From Anaerocolumna xylanovorans DSM 12503 (GTDB lineage: Bacteria > Bacillota > Clostridia > Lachnospirales > Lachnospiraceae), in the NCBI RefSeq assembly GCF_900143645.1, contig NZ_FRFD01000008.1:59595-123594 (forward strand): DNA of 64,000 nucleotides, read 5' to 3'. Shown here in pieces: positions 50,690-59,196 of this stretch (the first letter of the stretch is position 1; each line of letters begins with the position of its first letter). Both the position numbers and the translations under genes were made by a program. The notes under the pieces are model-generated. The model ran no database searches, had not been told where the DNA came from, and was given only the letters and a program-made list of their open reading frames with translations.

Positions 50690-51067
50690 TTGAAGAACAA
50701 TAATTGTAAAATATCCAATGCAGAATGGCTGGTCATGAAAGTACTATGGAATAACTCCCCTCAAACAACCACAAGTATCATAGAAGGCTTAAGTGCAGAG
50801 ACCGACTGGAAGCCCAAAACAATCCATACGCTGATCGCCAGGCTGGTAAAAAAGGGTGCCCTGGGTGTTGATAAGGATTCCGGTCAGCATACTTTCTACC
50901 CTCTTATTACCAGAGAAGAATGCATTCAGGAAGAAACAGGTTCTTTCATTCAAAAAATGTATGAAGGCTCCATCTATAATTTGATGGCAAATTTTATCCA
51001 TGATGAAAAAATGTCTGTAAAAGAAATGGAAGATCTTAAAAAGCTTCTGGATGAAAAACTGAAATAA
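50690..51067 (+). CDS. blaI: BlaI/MecI/CopY-family repressor
   Basis: A 125-aa winged-helix repressor with TTG start after AAGGAGGAGG. Landmarks are ISNAEWLVMKVLW, WKPKTIHTLIARLVKKGAL and the C-terminal dimerisation helix with the usual Glu/Lys-rich tail. The palindromic operators in its promoter indicate autorepression, relieved when the M56 peptidase encoded next is activated. No beta-lactamase gene is adjacent, so the target is probably this operon or genes elsewhere. Confidence 0.9.
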   Translation: MKNNNCKISNAEWLVMKVLWNNSPQTTTSIIEGLSAETDWKPKTIHTLIARLVKKGALGVDKDSGQHTFYPLITREECIQEETGSFIQKMYEGSIYNLMANFIHDEKMSVKEMEDLKKLLDEKLK

Positions 51068-51076
51068 GGAAGGCAG

Positions 51077-52621
51077 GTGGTCAAGATTAATCTTGTTACC
51101 ATATTTAAAGAGGTCGTGTCTCTGTCAATTATGGGGACCCTGCCGGCAATCGGAATCTTTCTTTTTAAGGGAATACTAAAAGGCAGACTCAGTGCCAGAC
51201 TGCAGTATTATATCTGGTTTCTCCTGATACTGCGGCTTGTAATTCCCTTTACCATTGAAAGTCCGTTCCATTTGTTCACCTACGAACCAATATCAGAGAA
51301 TGTAATGATAGAAGATCAACTGCCGGATGCCCCCAGCGATAAGACTGATGTGCAAAAGAATTCCGGGAACGGCACTGCGCATACATTCTTAGTTCCGTCA
51401 TTAGATTCAAATAACGGAAGCCCTGCTTTTACCCTGAGACACATTGCGTCCCTTTGGCTGGCCGTTATGATTGGCATTTATATTTATATAATACTTGTGA
51501 ATGCCATGTTTGCCCTTAAGCTGCGCCAATGTATTCCCTGCACACAACCTAAAATTGATGCCGCTATGAACCGCTGCAAAAACAAACTTCATATAACCGG
51601 TAAAATAACTGTTCTTTCCGGCAGCTGTGTAAAATCACCTATGGTGTGGGGCATCTTTCACCCAAAAATTATTATTCCCGGTAAAATGATTCCATGCCTT
51701 TCACAGGAGGAACTCAACTATATCCTGTTGCATGAGCTTGCCCATATTAAGCGGAAGGATTTGAGCCTTCGTATCATAACAATGGTTATTCAGGGAATTT
51801 ACTGGTTTAACCCGGTAATATGGTATTCCATGCATAAAATGAAAGAGGATTGCGAACTGTCCTGCGATGCTTCCGTACTTGGTGTGCTTGAGGAAGAAGA
51901 ATATAGAAAATACGGCTTAACCATATTGAGCATTATGAAAAGAATGAGTGACCTGCGAACGGTTCCGGGAACCGTAGGATTTGCAGTCAGCCAGAATAAA
52001 AGGAGGATTATTATGATTACACAATACAAAAAGACATCTGTAAAATGGGCTGTAATAACTCTGCTATGCCTTGTTTTATTAACAGGTTGTTCGAGCCTGT
52101 CCGGTTCCGCCGCCGGCACGAGCCAGAAAAATACGGCCGGAACGGAAAACAGTTCAAAGAATAGCAGCCAGGATTCTGCTGCACAACCCACCCCTGTTGT
52201 TGAGACAGAAGATGAGTCGGTCACTCCTGCCAAAGAGTCTTCTTCGGATACAGAGGCCGTCTCTTTTCAAACATATTTTGATTTATTGGGTTCAAGTAAA
52301 CAGGATTTGACAAATAGTATAACAGAGAAGCCGGATTCAACCGACGAAGGTGGCCTGGAATTTAAAGAGGCGGGAATTCGGGTATGGTTTAATATGGATA
52401 CCGGTACTGTCAGCCAGATATTTACCCAGAGGAATGACTTGGATTTCAAAGGCGCTAAAATCGGTGATAAAACAGAAAACTTTGAAAGTGCCTTTGGAAA
52501 ACCGGTCAGTGACAAGAACGGAGACATGCATTTTAAATATGAAAATGGGTACATATCCGTTAATTATGATACACAGACTGGCATCACCTATGCTGTCTAT
52601 CTCCTGAGTGAAGATTTTTAG
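51077..52621 (+). CDS. blaR1: BlaR1-type M56 membrane peptidase with an extracytoplasmic C-terminal domain
   Basis: A 514-aa membrane protein with GTG start. The N-terminal part has three membrane helices (VSLSIMGTLPAIGIFLFKGI, YYIWFLLILRLVIPF, IASLWLAVMIGIYIYIILVN) and the M56 zinc site LLHELAHIKRKDL. KRRI at about residue 308 precedes a fourth helix (WAVITLLCLVLLTGC). The usual penicillin-binding sensor domain is absent. Instead a Ser/Thr linker leads to a small C-terminal domain (VSFQTYFDLLGSSKQDL, FKGAKIGDKTENFESAFGKP). The peptidase probably cleaves the BlaI-type repressor in response to an envelope signal. An internal start makes a separate lipoprotein possible. Confidence 0.85.
   Translation: MVKINLVTIFKEVVSLSIMGTLPAIGIFLFKGILKGRLSARLQYYIWFLLILRLVIPFTIESPFHLFTYEPISENVMIEDQLPDAPSDKTDVQKNSGNGTAHTFLVPSLDSNNGSPAFTLRHIASLWLAVMIGIYIYIILVNAMFALKLRQCIPCTQPKIDAAMNRCKNKLHITGKITVLSGSCVKSPMVWGIFHPKIIIPGKMIPCLSQEELNYILLHELAHIKRKDLSLRIITMVIQGIYWFNPVIWYSMHKMKEDCELSCDASVLGVLEEEEYRKYGLTILSIMKRMSDLRTVPGTVGFAVSQNKRRIIMITQYKKTSVKWAVITLLCLVLLTGCSSLSGSAAGTSQKNTAGTENSSKNSSQDSAAQPTPVVETEDESVTPAKESSSDTEAVSFQTYFDLLGSSKQDLTNSITEKPDSTDEGGLEFKEAGIRVWFNMDTGTVSQIFTQRNDLDFKGAKIGDKTENFESAFGKPVSDKNGDMHFKYENGYISVNYDTQTGITYAVYLLSEDF
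52013..52621 (+). CDS. Possible separately translated lipoprotein from the 3' part of the blaR1-like gene
   Basis: In the same frame as the M56 peptidase, AAAGGAGG (51999-52006) is followed six bases later by ATG (52013-52015). The resulting 202-aa product starts MITQYKKTSVKWAVITLLCL and has a lipobox-like LLTGCSS, so it would be a lipid-anchored exported protein carrying only the sensor-like C-terminal domain. Full-length M56 proteins also have a helix here, so this could be coincidence; the excellent internal ribosome binding site is the evidence. Confidence 0.45.
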   Translation: MITQYKKTSVKWAVITLLCLVLLTGCSSLSGSAAGTSQKNTAGTENSSKNSSQDSAAQPTPVVETEDESVTPAKESSSDTEAVSFQTYFDLLGSSKQDLTNSITEKPDSTDEGGLEFKEAGIRVWFNMDTGTVSQIFTQRNDLDFKGAKIGDKTENFESAFGKPVSDKNGDMHFKYENGYISVNYDTQTGITYAVYLLSEDF

Positions 52622-52677
52622 GGGAAAGTATCTTTATGAATAATTGCTTGTATGATGATCTTTAAAACAGATGCAAA

Positions 52678-52717
52678 CGCAGAACCTGCCGATTTTATGG
52701 AAGGTTCTGCGTTTTTT
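52678..52717 (+). terminator. Terminator after the blaI-blaR1-like operon
   Basis: ACGCAGAACCT (52678-52688) and AGGTTCTGCGT (52702-52712) form an 11-bp stem followed by TTTTTAT. Confidence 0.9.
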
Positions 52718-52776
52718 ATGCAATGACGAAGAAAAAGGAAGGTTATGGCAATGGGATTCTTTAATTTGCATTCAAC

Positions 52777-52807
52777 AAAAAAAACACTACCATATTCTGA
52801 TAGTGTT
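52777..52807 (-). terminator. Terminator of tRNA-Trp
   Basis: On the minus strand AACACTA pairs with TAGTGTT across 11 bases and is followed by a run of T's, just downstream of the tRNA. Confidence 0.85.
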
Positions 52808-52810
52808 CAA

Positions 52811-52881
52811 CAGGGGATGAGAGAATCGAACTCCCGCTAAAGGTTTTGGAGACCCTTGTCATACCATTTGACCAATCCCCT
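52811..52881 (-). tRNA. trnW: tRNA-Trp (anticodon CCA)
   Basis: On the minus strand the acceptor arms AGGGGAT and ATCCCCT pair, followed by a D-arm (GTCA/TGAC), an anticodon stem AGGGT/ACCTT with loop CTCCAAA giving anticodon CCA, and a T-arm GGGAG-TTCGATT-CTCTC. The 3' CCA is not encoded. Discriminator base G73 fits tRNA-Trp. It is a single, isolated tRNA gene with its own terminator. Confidence 0.95.
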
Positions 52882-52950
52882 AAATATTGGCCATGCTCTC
52901 TGCACTGCCTTTATAGGATACTATAAATTGTGTCAATTGTCAAGAAAATT

Positions 52951-55530
52951 TTATGATGAATTTGCAGTTTTCCGATCATCATAGCTGCTTTTTTGGGGCA
53001 TTTTTGAAGCGGCGGTAAGAGCGTTACAGTCCTCTTTGAAAGGATCGGGTATTAAGATATCAAAAAAAGCATGGGGTAATAGGGGCTTACTATAGATATA
53101 GCCCTGTATCATATCACACTTATGTTTCCTTAGAACTTCCAACTGTTCACTCTTTTCAACACCCTCGGCAATAACCTCAAGCTTCATGCTATGGGCCAGA
53201 TTAATGATACCGGAGGCAATCCGGGCATCCTTGTCGTTGCTGCAGATGTTATTAATAAAGGACTTGTCTATCTTAAGAGTGTTAATGGGCATATTGGTAA
53301 GGTAATTTAGGGAGGAATAGCCGGTACCGAAATCATCCAGAGAAATCATGATACCAAGCTCCTGTAAAGAGGACAACTGTACAGAAGCATTTGTCAGGGA
53401 AGAGACAAGGGTACTTTCAGTCACCTCTAATTCCAGATTTCTGGCAGGAAGGTCGGTTTCTTCCAGAATGTTCTCAATAATTTCTATAAAGTTTGCTTTG
53501 CTTAGCTGGACACTGGATATATTAACGGAAACTGTCAGGGTATCGAAACCATGGTCGATAAGGTTTTTGTTAAATCGGCAGGATTCCCTTAGCACCCATT
53601 CTCCAAGCTCGGTTATCATGCCGCTTTCCTCTGCAATGGGAATGAATTCATCGGGATTCAACTCTCCAAGCTTGGGATTATTGATACGCATAAGAGCTTC
53701 AAAACCTGACAATTTTTCTTTGCGGATATTATATTGGGGCTGATATACCACATAAATCTCGCTGTTGGCAATGGCATGGCGTAAAACCTCTGTAATAAGG
53801 GAATTGCGGTTTAACTCCTCTTCCATGGTTACATCAAAAAGGGTGTATTTGTTTTTCCCGGTATCCTTTGATTTGTACATGGCGATATCGGCATTTTTAA
53901 TAAGGGAATTATGAGTAAGGCCATTTAACGGATAAAGAGCGATACCGATACTCATGGATACATAGATGGCCTCCCCGTTAATATGAAAAGGGGTTTTTAG
54001 GGATTCTATGATCGTGGCAGCAAAATCCAGGGCTTCCTGTTCGCTCTCCAGATTTTCGCGGAAGAGAAGGAATTCGTCACCTCCGGCCCTTGCAAGAATA
54101 TCATCATAGGTAGTCAGGGACAGGAGATGGGTGGCCGTCTGGGACAAAAGATTGTCACCGCATTCATGACCGAGGGTATCGTTTACCGTCTTAAAATCGT
54201 CCAAATCTACAAAATAAACGGCATGCAGCTTATTAGAACCCGGTGAAGAAGCAATAGCCTGATTAACTCTCTCAATAAAAGCCATTTTATTTGGGAGGTT
54301 CGTAAGCACATCATGATAGGCAAGGTATTCTATATGGTTGTAGTTCTGGCGCAGCTGTTCTTCCTTGGTGATAAGTTCCTCATGCATGGCGGAAAGCTCA
54401 TTGTAGCTGTTTCTTACTATGTGCAGCATCTTATTTAAGTTTCTGGAAAGCTCTCCGAATTCATTTTTTGACCGGATATTGCTCTGGGCTTTTAAGTTGC
54501 CTTCAGAAGCAGTACGAAGAGTATTCTTTAATTCCATAATGGGTTCCGTATAAAAGGTTGCAACCTTGTCGCTTGCTACGAGCATAACAAAAGAACAGAA
54601 CACAATACCTGCCAGGAATATGTAGAGTATAATTCTGGCGAGGCCGGTCACGGCATTGGAATCCTGCTTCATAATAATGGCCCATCCGTTATCTTTTAAA
54701 ATGCTGTATCCATAAATCGTATTGGCGGAGTCAAAGGTATATTGGAAGCTGCCGGCTTCATCAGTCTTTCCGCTATAGTAATCTGCTACCAACCTGCCCA
54801 GGCGGTCGTCCTTTATATTTGTACCGATATATCTGCTGTTCGGGTGGAATATGTAGTTTCCATATTTGTCAAGACAAAAAGCATAGCCGTTTCCGCCGGA
54901 TGTCATAGACATAAGGTAGGTGTCGAGGCTGGACAAATCTAAGGTGCCGACCAGATATCCAAGGATGTTTTTTTTGCTATTACGCTCTTTTATGGGGTAT
55001 CCTATTTCGATAAAGTTATGGTAGGAACCATCCGGCTGTTTTTTCTTAAGAACACCGCTGATAGCATTTGCGCTGCTTGCGGTTGCCCGCATATAAGTTA
55101 AGGTAAGGTTGTCCGAGATTTTAGTGCCGATTTCATCTCCATCCGTACTTAGAATTACATTGTTATTTACGTCAAATACTTTTATATTCTGATAATGCGG
55201 CAAAGTCTTGCTGCAGTTGGCAAGCAAATCTATAGCATTATGATATAATACGTCATTCGATTTTACGGCAGAAGTTTTAGAAGAATCTTTGGCAGATAGG
55301 GCATAGTCGTAAATACGGCTCTCCTGGGACAGAAGATAAGCCTCTGTCAGTCTGCTCTTTAAGAGGGCGTCAAGACCCTGGCTGTTGGTTACGGCCGATT
55401 GTTTTAAATTGGTCTTTTCAGCCGAAATAAGCTTGTCAGATACTATATGGTAAGAGAGTACTGACATAAGGATAATCGGCAGAAGGGATAATATAAACAA
55501 TGTAATCCTTAGATTGTTCCTAATAGACAT
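52951..55530 (-). CDS. Membrane GGDEF-EAL protein with a Cache sensor and HAMP domain
   Basis: A protein of about 859 aa (from MSIRNNLRITLF; longer starts are possible and all ribosome binding sites are weak). The order is: membrane helix (LFILSLLPIILMSVLSYHIV), a periplasm-facing dCache-like sensor of about 270 residues, second helix (IILYIFLAGIVFCSFVMLVA), HAMP, coiled coil, GGDEF domain (ARAGGDEFLLF, intact) and EAL domain (SGFEALMRI, EVTESTLV, DDFGTGYSSL, intact). The inhibitory RxxD site is not at its usual place before GGDEF. It may make and/or degrade cyclic di-GMP in response to an external ligand. Confidence 0.9.
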   Translation of the reverse strand: MSIRNNLRITLFILSLLPIILMSVLSYHIVSDKLISAEKTNLKQSAVTNSQGLDALLKSRLTEAYLLSQESRIYDYALSAKDSSKTSAVKSNDVLYHNAIDLLANCSKTLPHYQNIKVFDVNNNVILSTDGDEIGTKISDNLTLTYMRATASSANAISGVLKKKQPDGSYHNFIEIGYPIKERNSKKNILGYLVGTLDLSSLDTYLMSMTSGGNGYAFCLDKYGNYIFHPNSRYIGTNIKDDRLGRLVADYYSGKTDEAGSFQYTFDSANTIYGYSILKDNGWAIIMKQDSNAVTGLARIILYIFLAGIVFCSFVMLVASDKVATFYTEPIMELKNTLRTASEGNLKAQSNIRSKNEFGELSRNLNKMLHIVRNSYNELSAMHEELITKEEQLRQNYNHIEYLAYHDVLTNLPNKMAFIERVNQAIASSPGSNKLHAVYFVDLDDFKTVNDTLGHECGDNLLSQTATHLLSLTTYDDILARAGGDEFLLFRENLESEQEALDFAATIIESLKTPFHINGEAIYVSMSIGIALYPLNGLTHNSLIKNADIAMYKSKDTGKNKYTLFDVTMEEELNRNSLITEVLRHAIANSEIYVVYQPQYNIRKEKLSGFEALMRINNPKLGELNPDEFIPIAEESGMITELGEWVLRESCRFNKNLIDHGFDTLTVSVNISSVQLSKANFIEIIENILEETDLPARNLELEVTESTLVSSLTNASVQLSSLQELGIMISLDDFGTGYSSLNYLTNMPINTLKIDKSFINNICSNDKDARIASGIINLAHSMKLEVIAEGVEKSEQLEVLRKHKCDMIQGYIYSKPLLPHAFFDILIPDPFKEDCNALTAASKMPQKSSYDDRKTANSS

Positions 55531-55713
55531 GGCGGTCTTCTTTCTAATGTAATTATTTAACATCTTACCAAAAACAAGGCAAAAAAGCAATAAATTTGGT
55601 AATATTACTACAAATTTTAGTTGAAAAAGCTCACAGTACAGGGTATACTTGTACAGTAGTTATATCATAAGCGTATTAACTGCCATGATAGGTGTTAGAT
55701 TGAAAGATGCATT

Positions 55714-55804
55714 GCATTTTTCAAATTTCTATTTGGGCAGTATCGTGTAGACTGCAAGCAATCTACTGGCGGGCCTGCGATATGCATGGAGATTAGTATT
55801 TGAA
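55714..55804 (+). repeat. Structured interspersed element, copy B, upstream of tgt
   Basis: This copy is nearly identical over about 80 bp to the element between mcsB and clpC. Its outer stem is formed by different bases (TTCAAAT at 55720-55726 with ATTTGAA at 55798-55804), while the inner pairs TATCG/CGATA and the stem around TGCAAGCA are kept. The element ends 36 bp before the tgt start codon. Confidence 0.8.
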
Positions 55805-55839
55805 TAGAATTATTGCAAAAAGTTAGATCGGAGAACAGG

Positions 55840-56973
55840 ATGTATAAGTTACTGGCAAAAGACGGAAGAGCCAAAAGAGGAGAATTTCATACCGTACATG
55901 GTGTAATACAGACCCCGGTCTTTATGAATGTCGGAACAGCAGCGGCTATAAAGGGTGCAGTTTCCACACAGGATTTGCAGGGGATTAAAACTCAGGTGGA
56001 ATTGTCCAATACCTATCATCTTCATGTAAGACCAGGAGATGAGGTTATCAAGAAACTCGGTGGACTTCATAAATTTATGGTATGGGACAAACCCATATTG
56101 ACGGACTCAGGCGGGTTTCAGGTGTTCTCTCTTGCCGGATTAAGAAAGATTAAGGAAGAAGGAGTTTATTTTAACTCCCATGTTGACGGCAGAAAGATAT
56201 TTATGGGGCCGGAAGAGAGTATGAGGATACAGTCGAATCTTGCTTCCACCATTGCTATGGCATTTGACGAATGTCCGCCCCACCCGGCAGAAAGAAGCTA
56301 TATGCAGGATTCTGTGGACAGAACAACCAGATGGCTGATTCGCTGCAAGGAAGAGCTAAACAGGCTTAATTCACTGCCTGATACCATTAATAAGAACCAG
56401 ATGCTCTTTGGCATTAATCAGGGCGGCACCTATAAGGATATCCGTATTGAGCATGCCAAGAAGATATCAGAGTTTGACCTTAATGGATATGCACTTGGAG
56501 GATTAGCGGTAGGAGAAAGCCATGCAGAGATGTATTATATCATAGAGGAAACAGTGCCTTATCTGCCTTTGGAAAAGCCTACTTACCTGATGGGAGTGGG
56601 AACACCGGAGAATATATTGGAATCTGTTGAAAGAGGTATAGACTTTTTTGACTGTGTGTATCCTGCCAGAAATGGAAGGCATGGACACGCCTATACCAAT
56701 CATGGTAAAATGAATCTGATGAATGCAAAGTATGAGTTAGATGACGCACCCATTGAAAGGGGCTGCGGCTGCCCGGTCTGTAAGTATTACAGCAGGGCAT
56801 ATATCAGACACTTGCTAAAGGCAAAGGAAATGTTAGGCTTAAGACTTTTAGTAACCCACAATCTGTATTTTTATAACAATATGATGGAAGAAATTCGTGC
56901 TGCCATTGAAGAACAAAGGTATGCGGAATATAAGAAAAACAAGTTAAATGGCTTTGCTCAGGGCGAAGAATAA
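55840..56973 (+). CDS. tgt: Queuine tRNA-ribosyltransferase (TGT)
   Basis: A 377-aa enzyme that swaps guanine-34 of Asp, Asn, His and Tyr tRNAs for the queuosine precursor preQ1. The start is ATG at 55840 after GGAG. Substrate motif DSGGFQVFSL, LFGINQGGTY, LGGLAVGE, the nucleophile Asp in DCVYPARNGRHGHAYT, and the zinc site CGCPVC ... C-terminal HN are all present. It leads the group with yajC and is preceded by the repeat element. Confidence 0.96.
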   Translation: MYKLLAKDGRAKRGEFHTVHGVIQTPVFMNVGTAAAIKGAVSTQDLQGIKTQVELSNTYHLHVRPGDEVIKKLGGLHKFMVWDKPILTDSGGFQVFSLAGLRKIKEEGVYFNSHVDGRKIFMGPEESMRIQSNLASTIAMAFDECPPHPAERSYMQDSVDRTTRWLIRCKEELNRLNSLPDTINKNQMLFGINQGGTYKDIRIEHAKKISEFDLNGYALGGLAVGESHAEMYYIIEETVPYLPLEKPTYLMGVGTPENILESVERGIDFFDCVYPARNGRHGHAYTNHGKMNLMNAKYELDDAPIERGCGCPVCKYYSRAYIRHLLKAKEMLGLRLLVTHNLYFYNNMMEEIRAAIEEQRYAEYKKNKLNGFAQGEE

Positions 56974-57008
56974 CAGAACAAGAATAATTTATTTGTAGGA
57001 GGAATCAT

Positions 57009-57350
57009 ATGCAATTCGGAATTTTAACAACAGGCGGACAATCAGGTGCCATGCCTTTAGCCACACTCATTATGTGGATCGTAGTTATGGTAGGTATTTT
57101 TTATTTCATGGCAATCCGTCCCCAGAAAAAGCAGCAAAAGAAAATGGATGCCATGCTTTCCACATTGGAAAATGGTGACAGTGTACTGACTTCCGGCGGA
57201 TTTTACGGAGTTGTTATTGACGTAATGGATGATGTAGTTATCGTAGAATTCGGTAATAACAAGAACTGCCGTATCCCCATGAAAAGAACAGCTATCTCAG
57301 AGATTGAGAAGCCCCAGACAACAGTAGTTTCAAAAGAAACCAAGGAATAA
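57009..57350 (+). CDS. yajC: Preprotein translocase subunit YajC
   Basis: A 113-aa single-span membrane protein. The hydrophobic segment LATLIMWIVVMVGIFYFMAI is followed by the basic signature RPQKKQQKKMDAML and the small domain LENGDSVLTSGGFYGVV. YajC associates with SecDF-YidC. It sits directly after tgt, a common arrangement. secD and secF do not follow in this window. Confidence 0.95.
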   Translation: MQFGILTTGGQSGAMPLATLIMWIVVMVGIFYFMAIRPQKKQQKKMDAMLSTLENGDSVLTSGGFYGVVIDVMDDVVIVEFGNNKNCRIPMKRTAISEIEKPQTTVVSKETKE

Positions 57351-57376
57351 GTAAAGTAAAAAAGTACAGTAAAGAC

Positions 57377-57410
57377 AAAAGGTCCCTGATATTACAGGGA
57401 CCTTATTTTT
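57377..57410. terminator. Bidirectional terminator between yajC and the PHP gene
   Basis: AAGGTCCCTG and CAGGGACCTT form a 10-bp stem around ATATTA, with A-rich and T-rich flanks. The TAA of the minus-strand PHP gene lies in the loop, so the two convergent genes share the structure. Confidence 0.9.
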
Positions 57411-58261
57411 AAGCGGTTTTCCAAAGGCTCCAAGAGAGTTTCCGGAACTTTCAGATTACCCTTTCCAAAGCCTAAGCCAATGTCAGGCTTATTTTTGCCG
57501 TGAAAATCAGAACCTCCTGTGATGACCAGGTTATAACGGTTGGCAAATCTTCTTACAATACCCTCGTCGAAGCCGGTATTCATGGAGTAGATGGCTTCGA
57601 TACCATCCAGACCGAATTTTGTAAGAAGAGAGATCAGGTCATCCAGCTGCTCTAAGTTATATTTGTATAATAAGGGATGTGCAAGGACAGCAAGACCGCC
57701 TGCCTGATGGATAAGCGAAATGGCTTTTTCGGGAGTGAGATAATCCCTTGGAACATAATAAGGAGAAGAATCATTCAAGTATTTTTCAAAGGCTTCCTTG
57801 TTTGTTTTTGTATAACCATGTTCTGTCATGTATTTGGCAAAATGAGCCCGGGTAAGTACCGCCTCTCCTTCAACCGCCTTTAATTTATCTACGGTAATAT
57901 CAATTCCTGCACTGCGCAGATTGGAAGCCATCTTTTCATTCCGTTCATCACGTTTTATAAGAGCAGTATGAAGCGCGTCATTCAGGGGTTTGTTATTAAT
58001 GTCAAGAAATAAGCCGAGGATATGAATGTCTTTTTTTCTGTAGGCTACAGAAAGTTCCGCACCCGGTATTATTCTTAAAGGGTTTTCAGAGTCAGATAAT
58101 ACCAATGCAGCGGACTGGGCCTCCCTGACTCCTGATAAGGTATCATGATCTGTTAAAGCAATGGCAGAAAGGGACAGGGAAGCAGCAAGCCCGGCAACCT
58201 CTGTTGGTGATAACGTACCGTCAGAGGCATTGGAATGTACATGTAAATCAATATATTTCAT
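57392..58261 (-). CDS. PHP-domain phosphoesterase (YciV/TrpH-like, RNase AM type)
   Basis: A 289-aa metal-dependent phosphoesterase; the start is the ATG giving MKYIDLHVHSN after AAGGTGG. PHP motifs are DLHVHSNASDGTLSP, ALTDHDTLSG, GAELSV, LAVLAHPLLY and TGGSDFHG. Homologues in E. coli remove 5' nucleotides or act on 3',5'-bisphosphates and rRNA 5' ends. It is transcribed against the tgt-yajC group. Confidence 0.87.
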   Translation of the reverse strand: MKYIDLHVHSNASDGTLSPTEVAGLAASLSLSAIALTDHDTLSGVREAQSAALVLSDSENPLRIIPGAELSVAYRKKDIHILGLFLDINNKPLNDALHTALIKRDERNEKMASNLRSAGIDITVDKLKAVEGEAVLTRAHFAKYMTEHGYTKTNKEAFEKYLNDSSPYYVPRDYLTPEKAISLIHQAGGLAVLAHPLLYKYNLEQLDDLISLLTKFGLDGIEAIYSMNTGFDEGIVRRFANRYNLVITGGSDFHGKNKPDIGLGFGKGNLKVPETLLEPLENRLKIRSL

Positions 58262-58440
58262 AGGGACCACCTTTCTACATAGTATTTTCATACTGTCTGA
58301 AAGCATTGTAACCTTTTTGACCTGCTATTACAACCACTAAAATATATTATCAGATCTGCTGATGCTTAAATTTAGCTGTCTTAAGCATATATCCAGGCGG
58401 GAAATAATATATTACTGTATAAAGTGAACGGAGGTATTTC

Positions 58441-58815
58441 ATGGACAAAGTACTTCACCGGAATTCCAGGGTTACTGTGATATTAAAGGATCTTTTGCTC
58501 TCCTATGTTGTGACAGGGCTTATGCTGCTTTTGCTATCCTTTCTGATGCTTAAGCTGGATGTTTCCAATAAGATATTAAGCGGCGGCATTATAGTCACAT
58601 ATATTTTATCTACCTTTTTAGGCGGCTTTCTCTTTGGAAAAAACGCTGCCCAGAAAAGATTTCTTTGGGGACTTTTAATAGGAGCTTTGTATTTTATTAT
58701 CCTCTTTCTGATTTCAACTCTTACCGGTTCTCTAATGGGAATGGAAGCATCCAGAGTTCTCACCGTAATGATTTTATGCTTATTTGGTGGAATGTTGGGA
58801 GGAATGGTTAGTTAA
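58441..58815 (+). CDS. TIGR04086-type small membrane protein
   Basis: A 124-aa protein with four hydrophobic helices (VVTGLMLLLLSFLMLKL, IIVTYILSTFLGGFLFG, FLWGLLIGALYFIILFLIS, VLTVMILCLFGGMLGGM). It matches the small membrane protein family found beside SCIFF and yajC in clostridia (TIGR04086, recognised from memory). It probably serves the export or maturation of the SCIFF product, but no role is proven. A hairpin (ATGCTTAA/TTAAGCAT, 58362-58388) lies in its leader. Confidence 0.8.
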   Translation: MDKVLHRNSRVTVILKDLLLSYVVTGLMLLLLSFLMLKLDVSNKILSGGIIVTYILSTFLGGFLFGKNAAQKRFLWGLLIGALYFIILFLISTLTGSLMGMEASRVLTVMILCLFGGMLGGMVS

Positions 58816-58909
58816 GGTAAAAAATATCTTTTCATATCCGTTTTGGTATGATATAATAGGTACGGATATTGATATGGAAAGATATCAAGGAATAAAAAGG
58901 AGGAAAATC

Positions 58910-59050
58910 ATGAAGCGTATTAAGACTTTAAATACAAGAAACCTTAAAGAATCCATGAAAAAGGGCGGCTGCGGTGAATGCCAGACTTCCTGCCAGTCAG
59001 CATGTAAGACATCCTGCACAGTAGGCAATCAGAGTTGTGAAAATCAGTAA
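58910..59050 (+). CDS. scfA: SCIFF ribosomal peptide precursor (six cysteines in forty-five)
   Basis: A 46-aa precursor with ATG at 58910 after AGGAGG. The basic leader (MKRIKTLNTRNLKESMKKGG) is followed by a core with six Cys at positions 21, 24, 28, 32, 36 and 43. The SCIFF family is nearly universal in Clostridia; the radical-SAM maturase forms thioether links between Cys and nearby residues. The next gene is that maturase. The function of the mature peptide is unknown. Confidence 0.96.
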   Translation: MKRIKTLNTRNLKESMKKGGCGECQTSCQSACKTSCTVGNQSCENQ

Positions 59051-59132
59051 GTATACGCAGTATAGCTATACATAGTATTGTAAATAGTAACTAGAAGTTG
59101 TTTATAAAAGCATATAAGCAATCTTGTAAACT

Positions 59133-59157
59133 AAGCAGCGTCTTATAGTCGCTGCTT
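59133..59157 (+). other. Hairpin between the SCIFF gene and its maturase
   Basis: AAGCAGCG (59133-59140) and CGCTGCTT (59150-59157) form an 8-bp stem without a T-tract. It may set the ratio of precursor to enzyme by attenuation or RNA processing. Confidence 0.55.
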
Positions 59158-59196
59158 ATTCCTTGTGTATGGAATTACACATAGAAGGAGGAAAAT

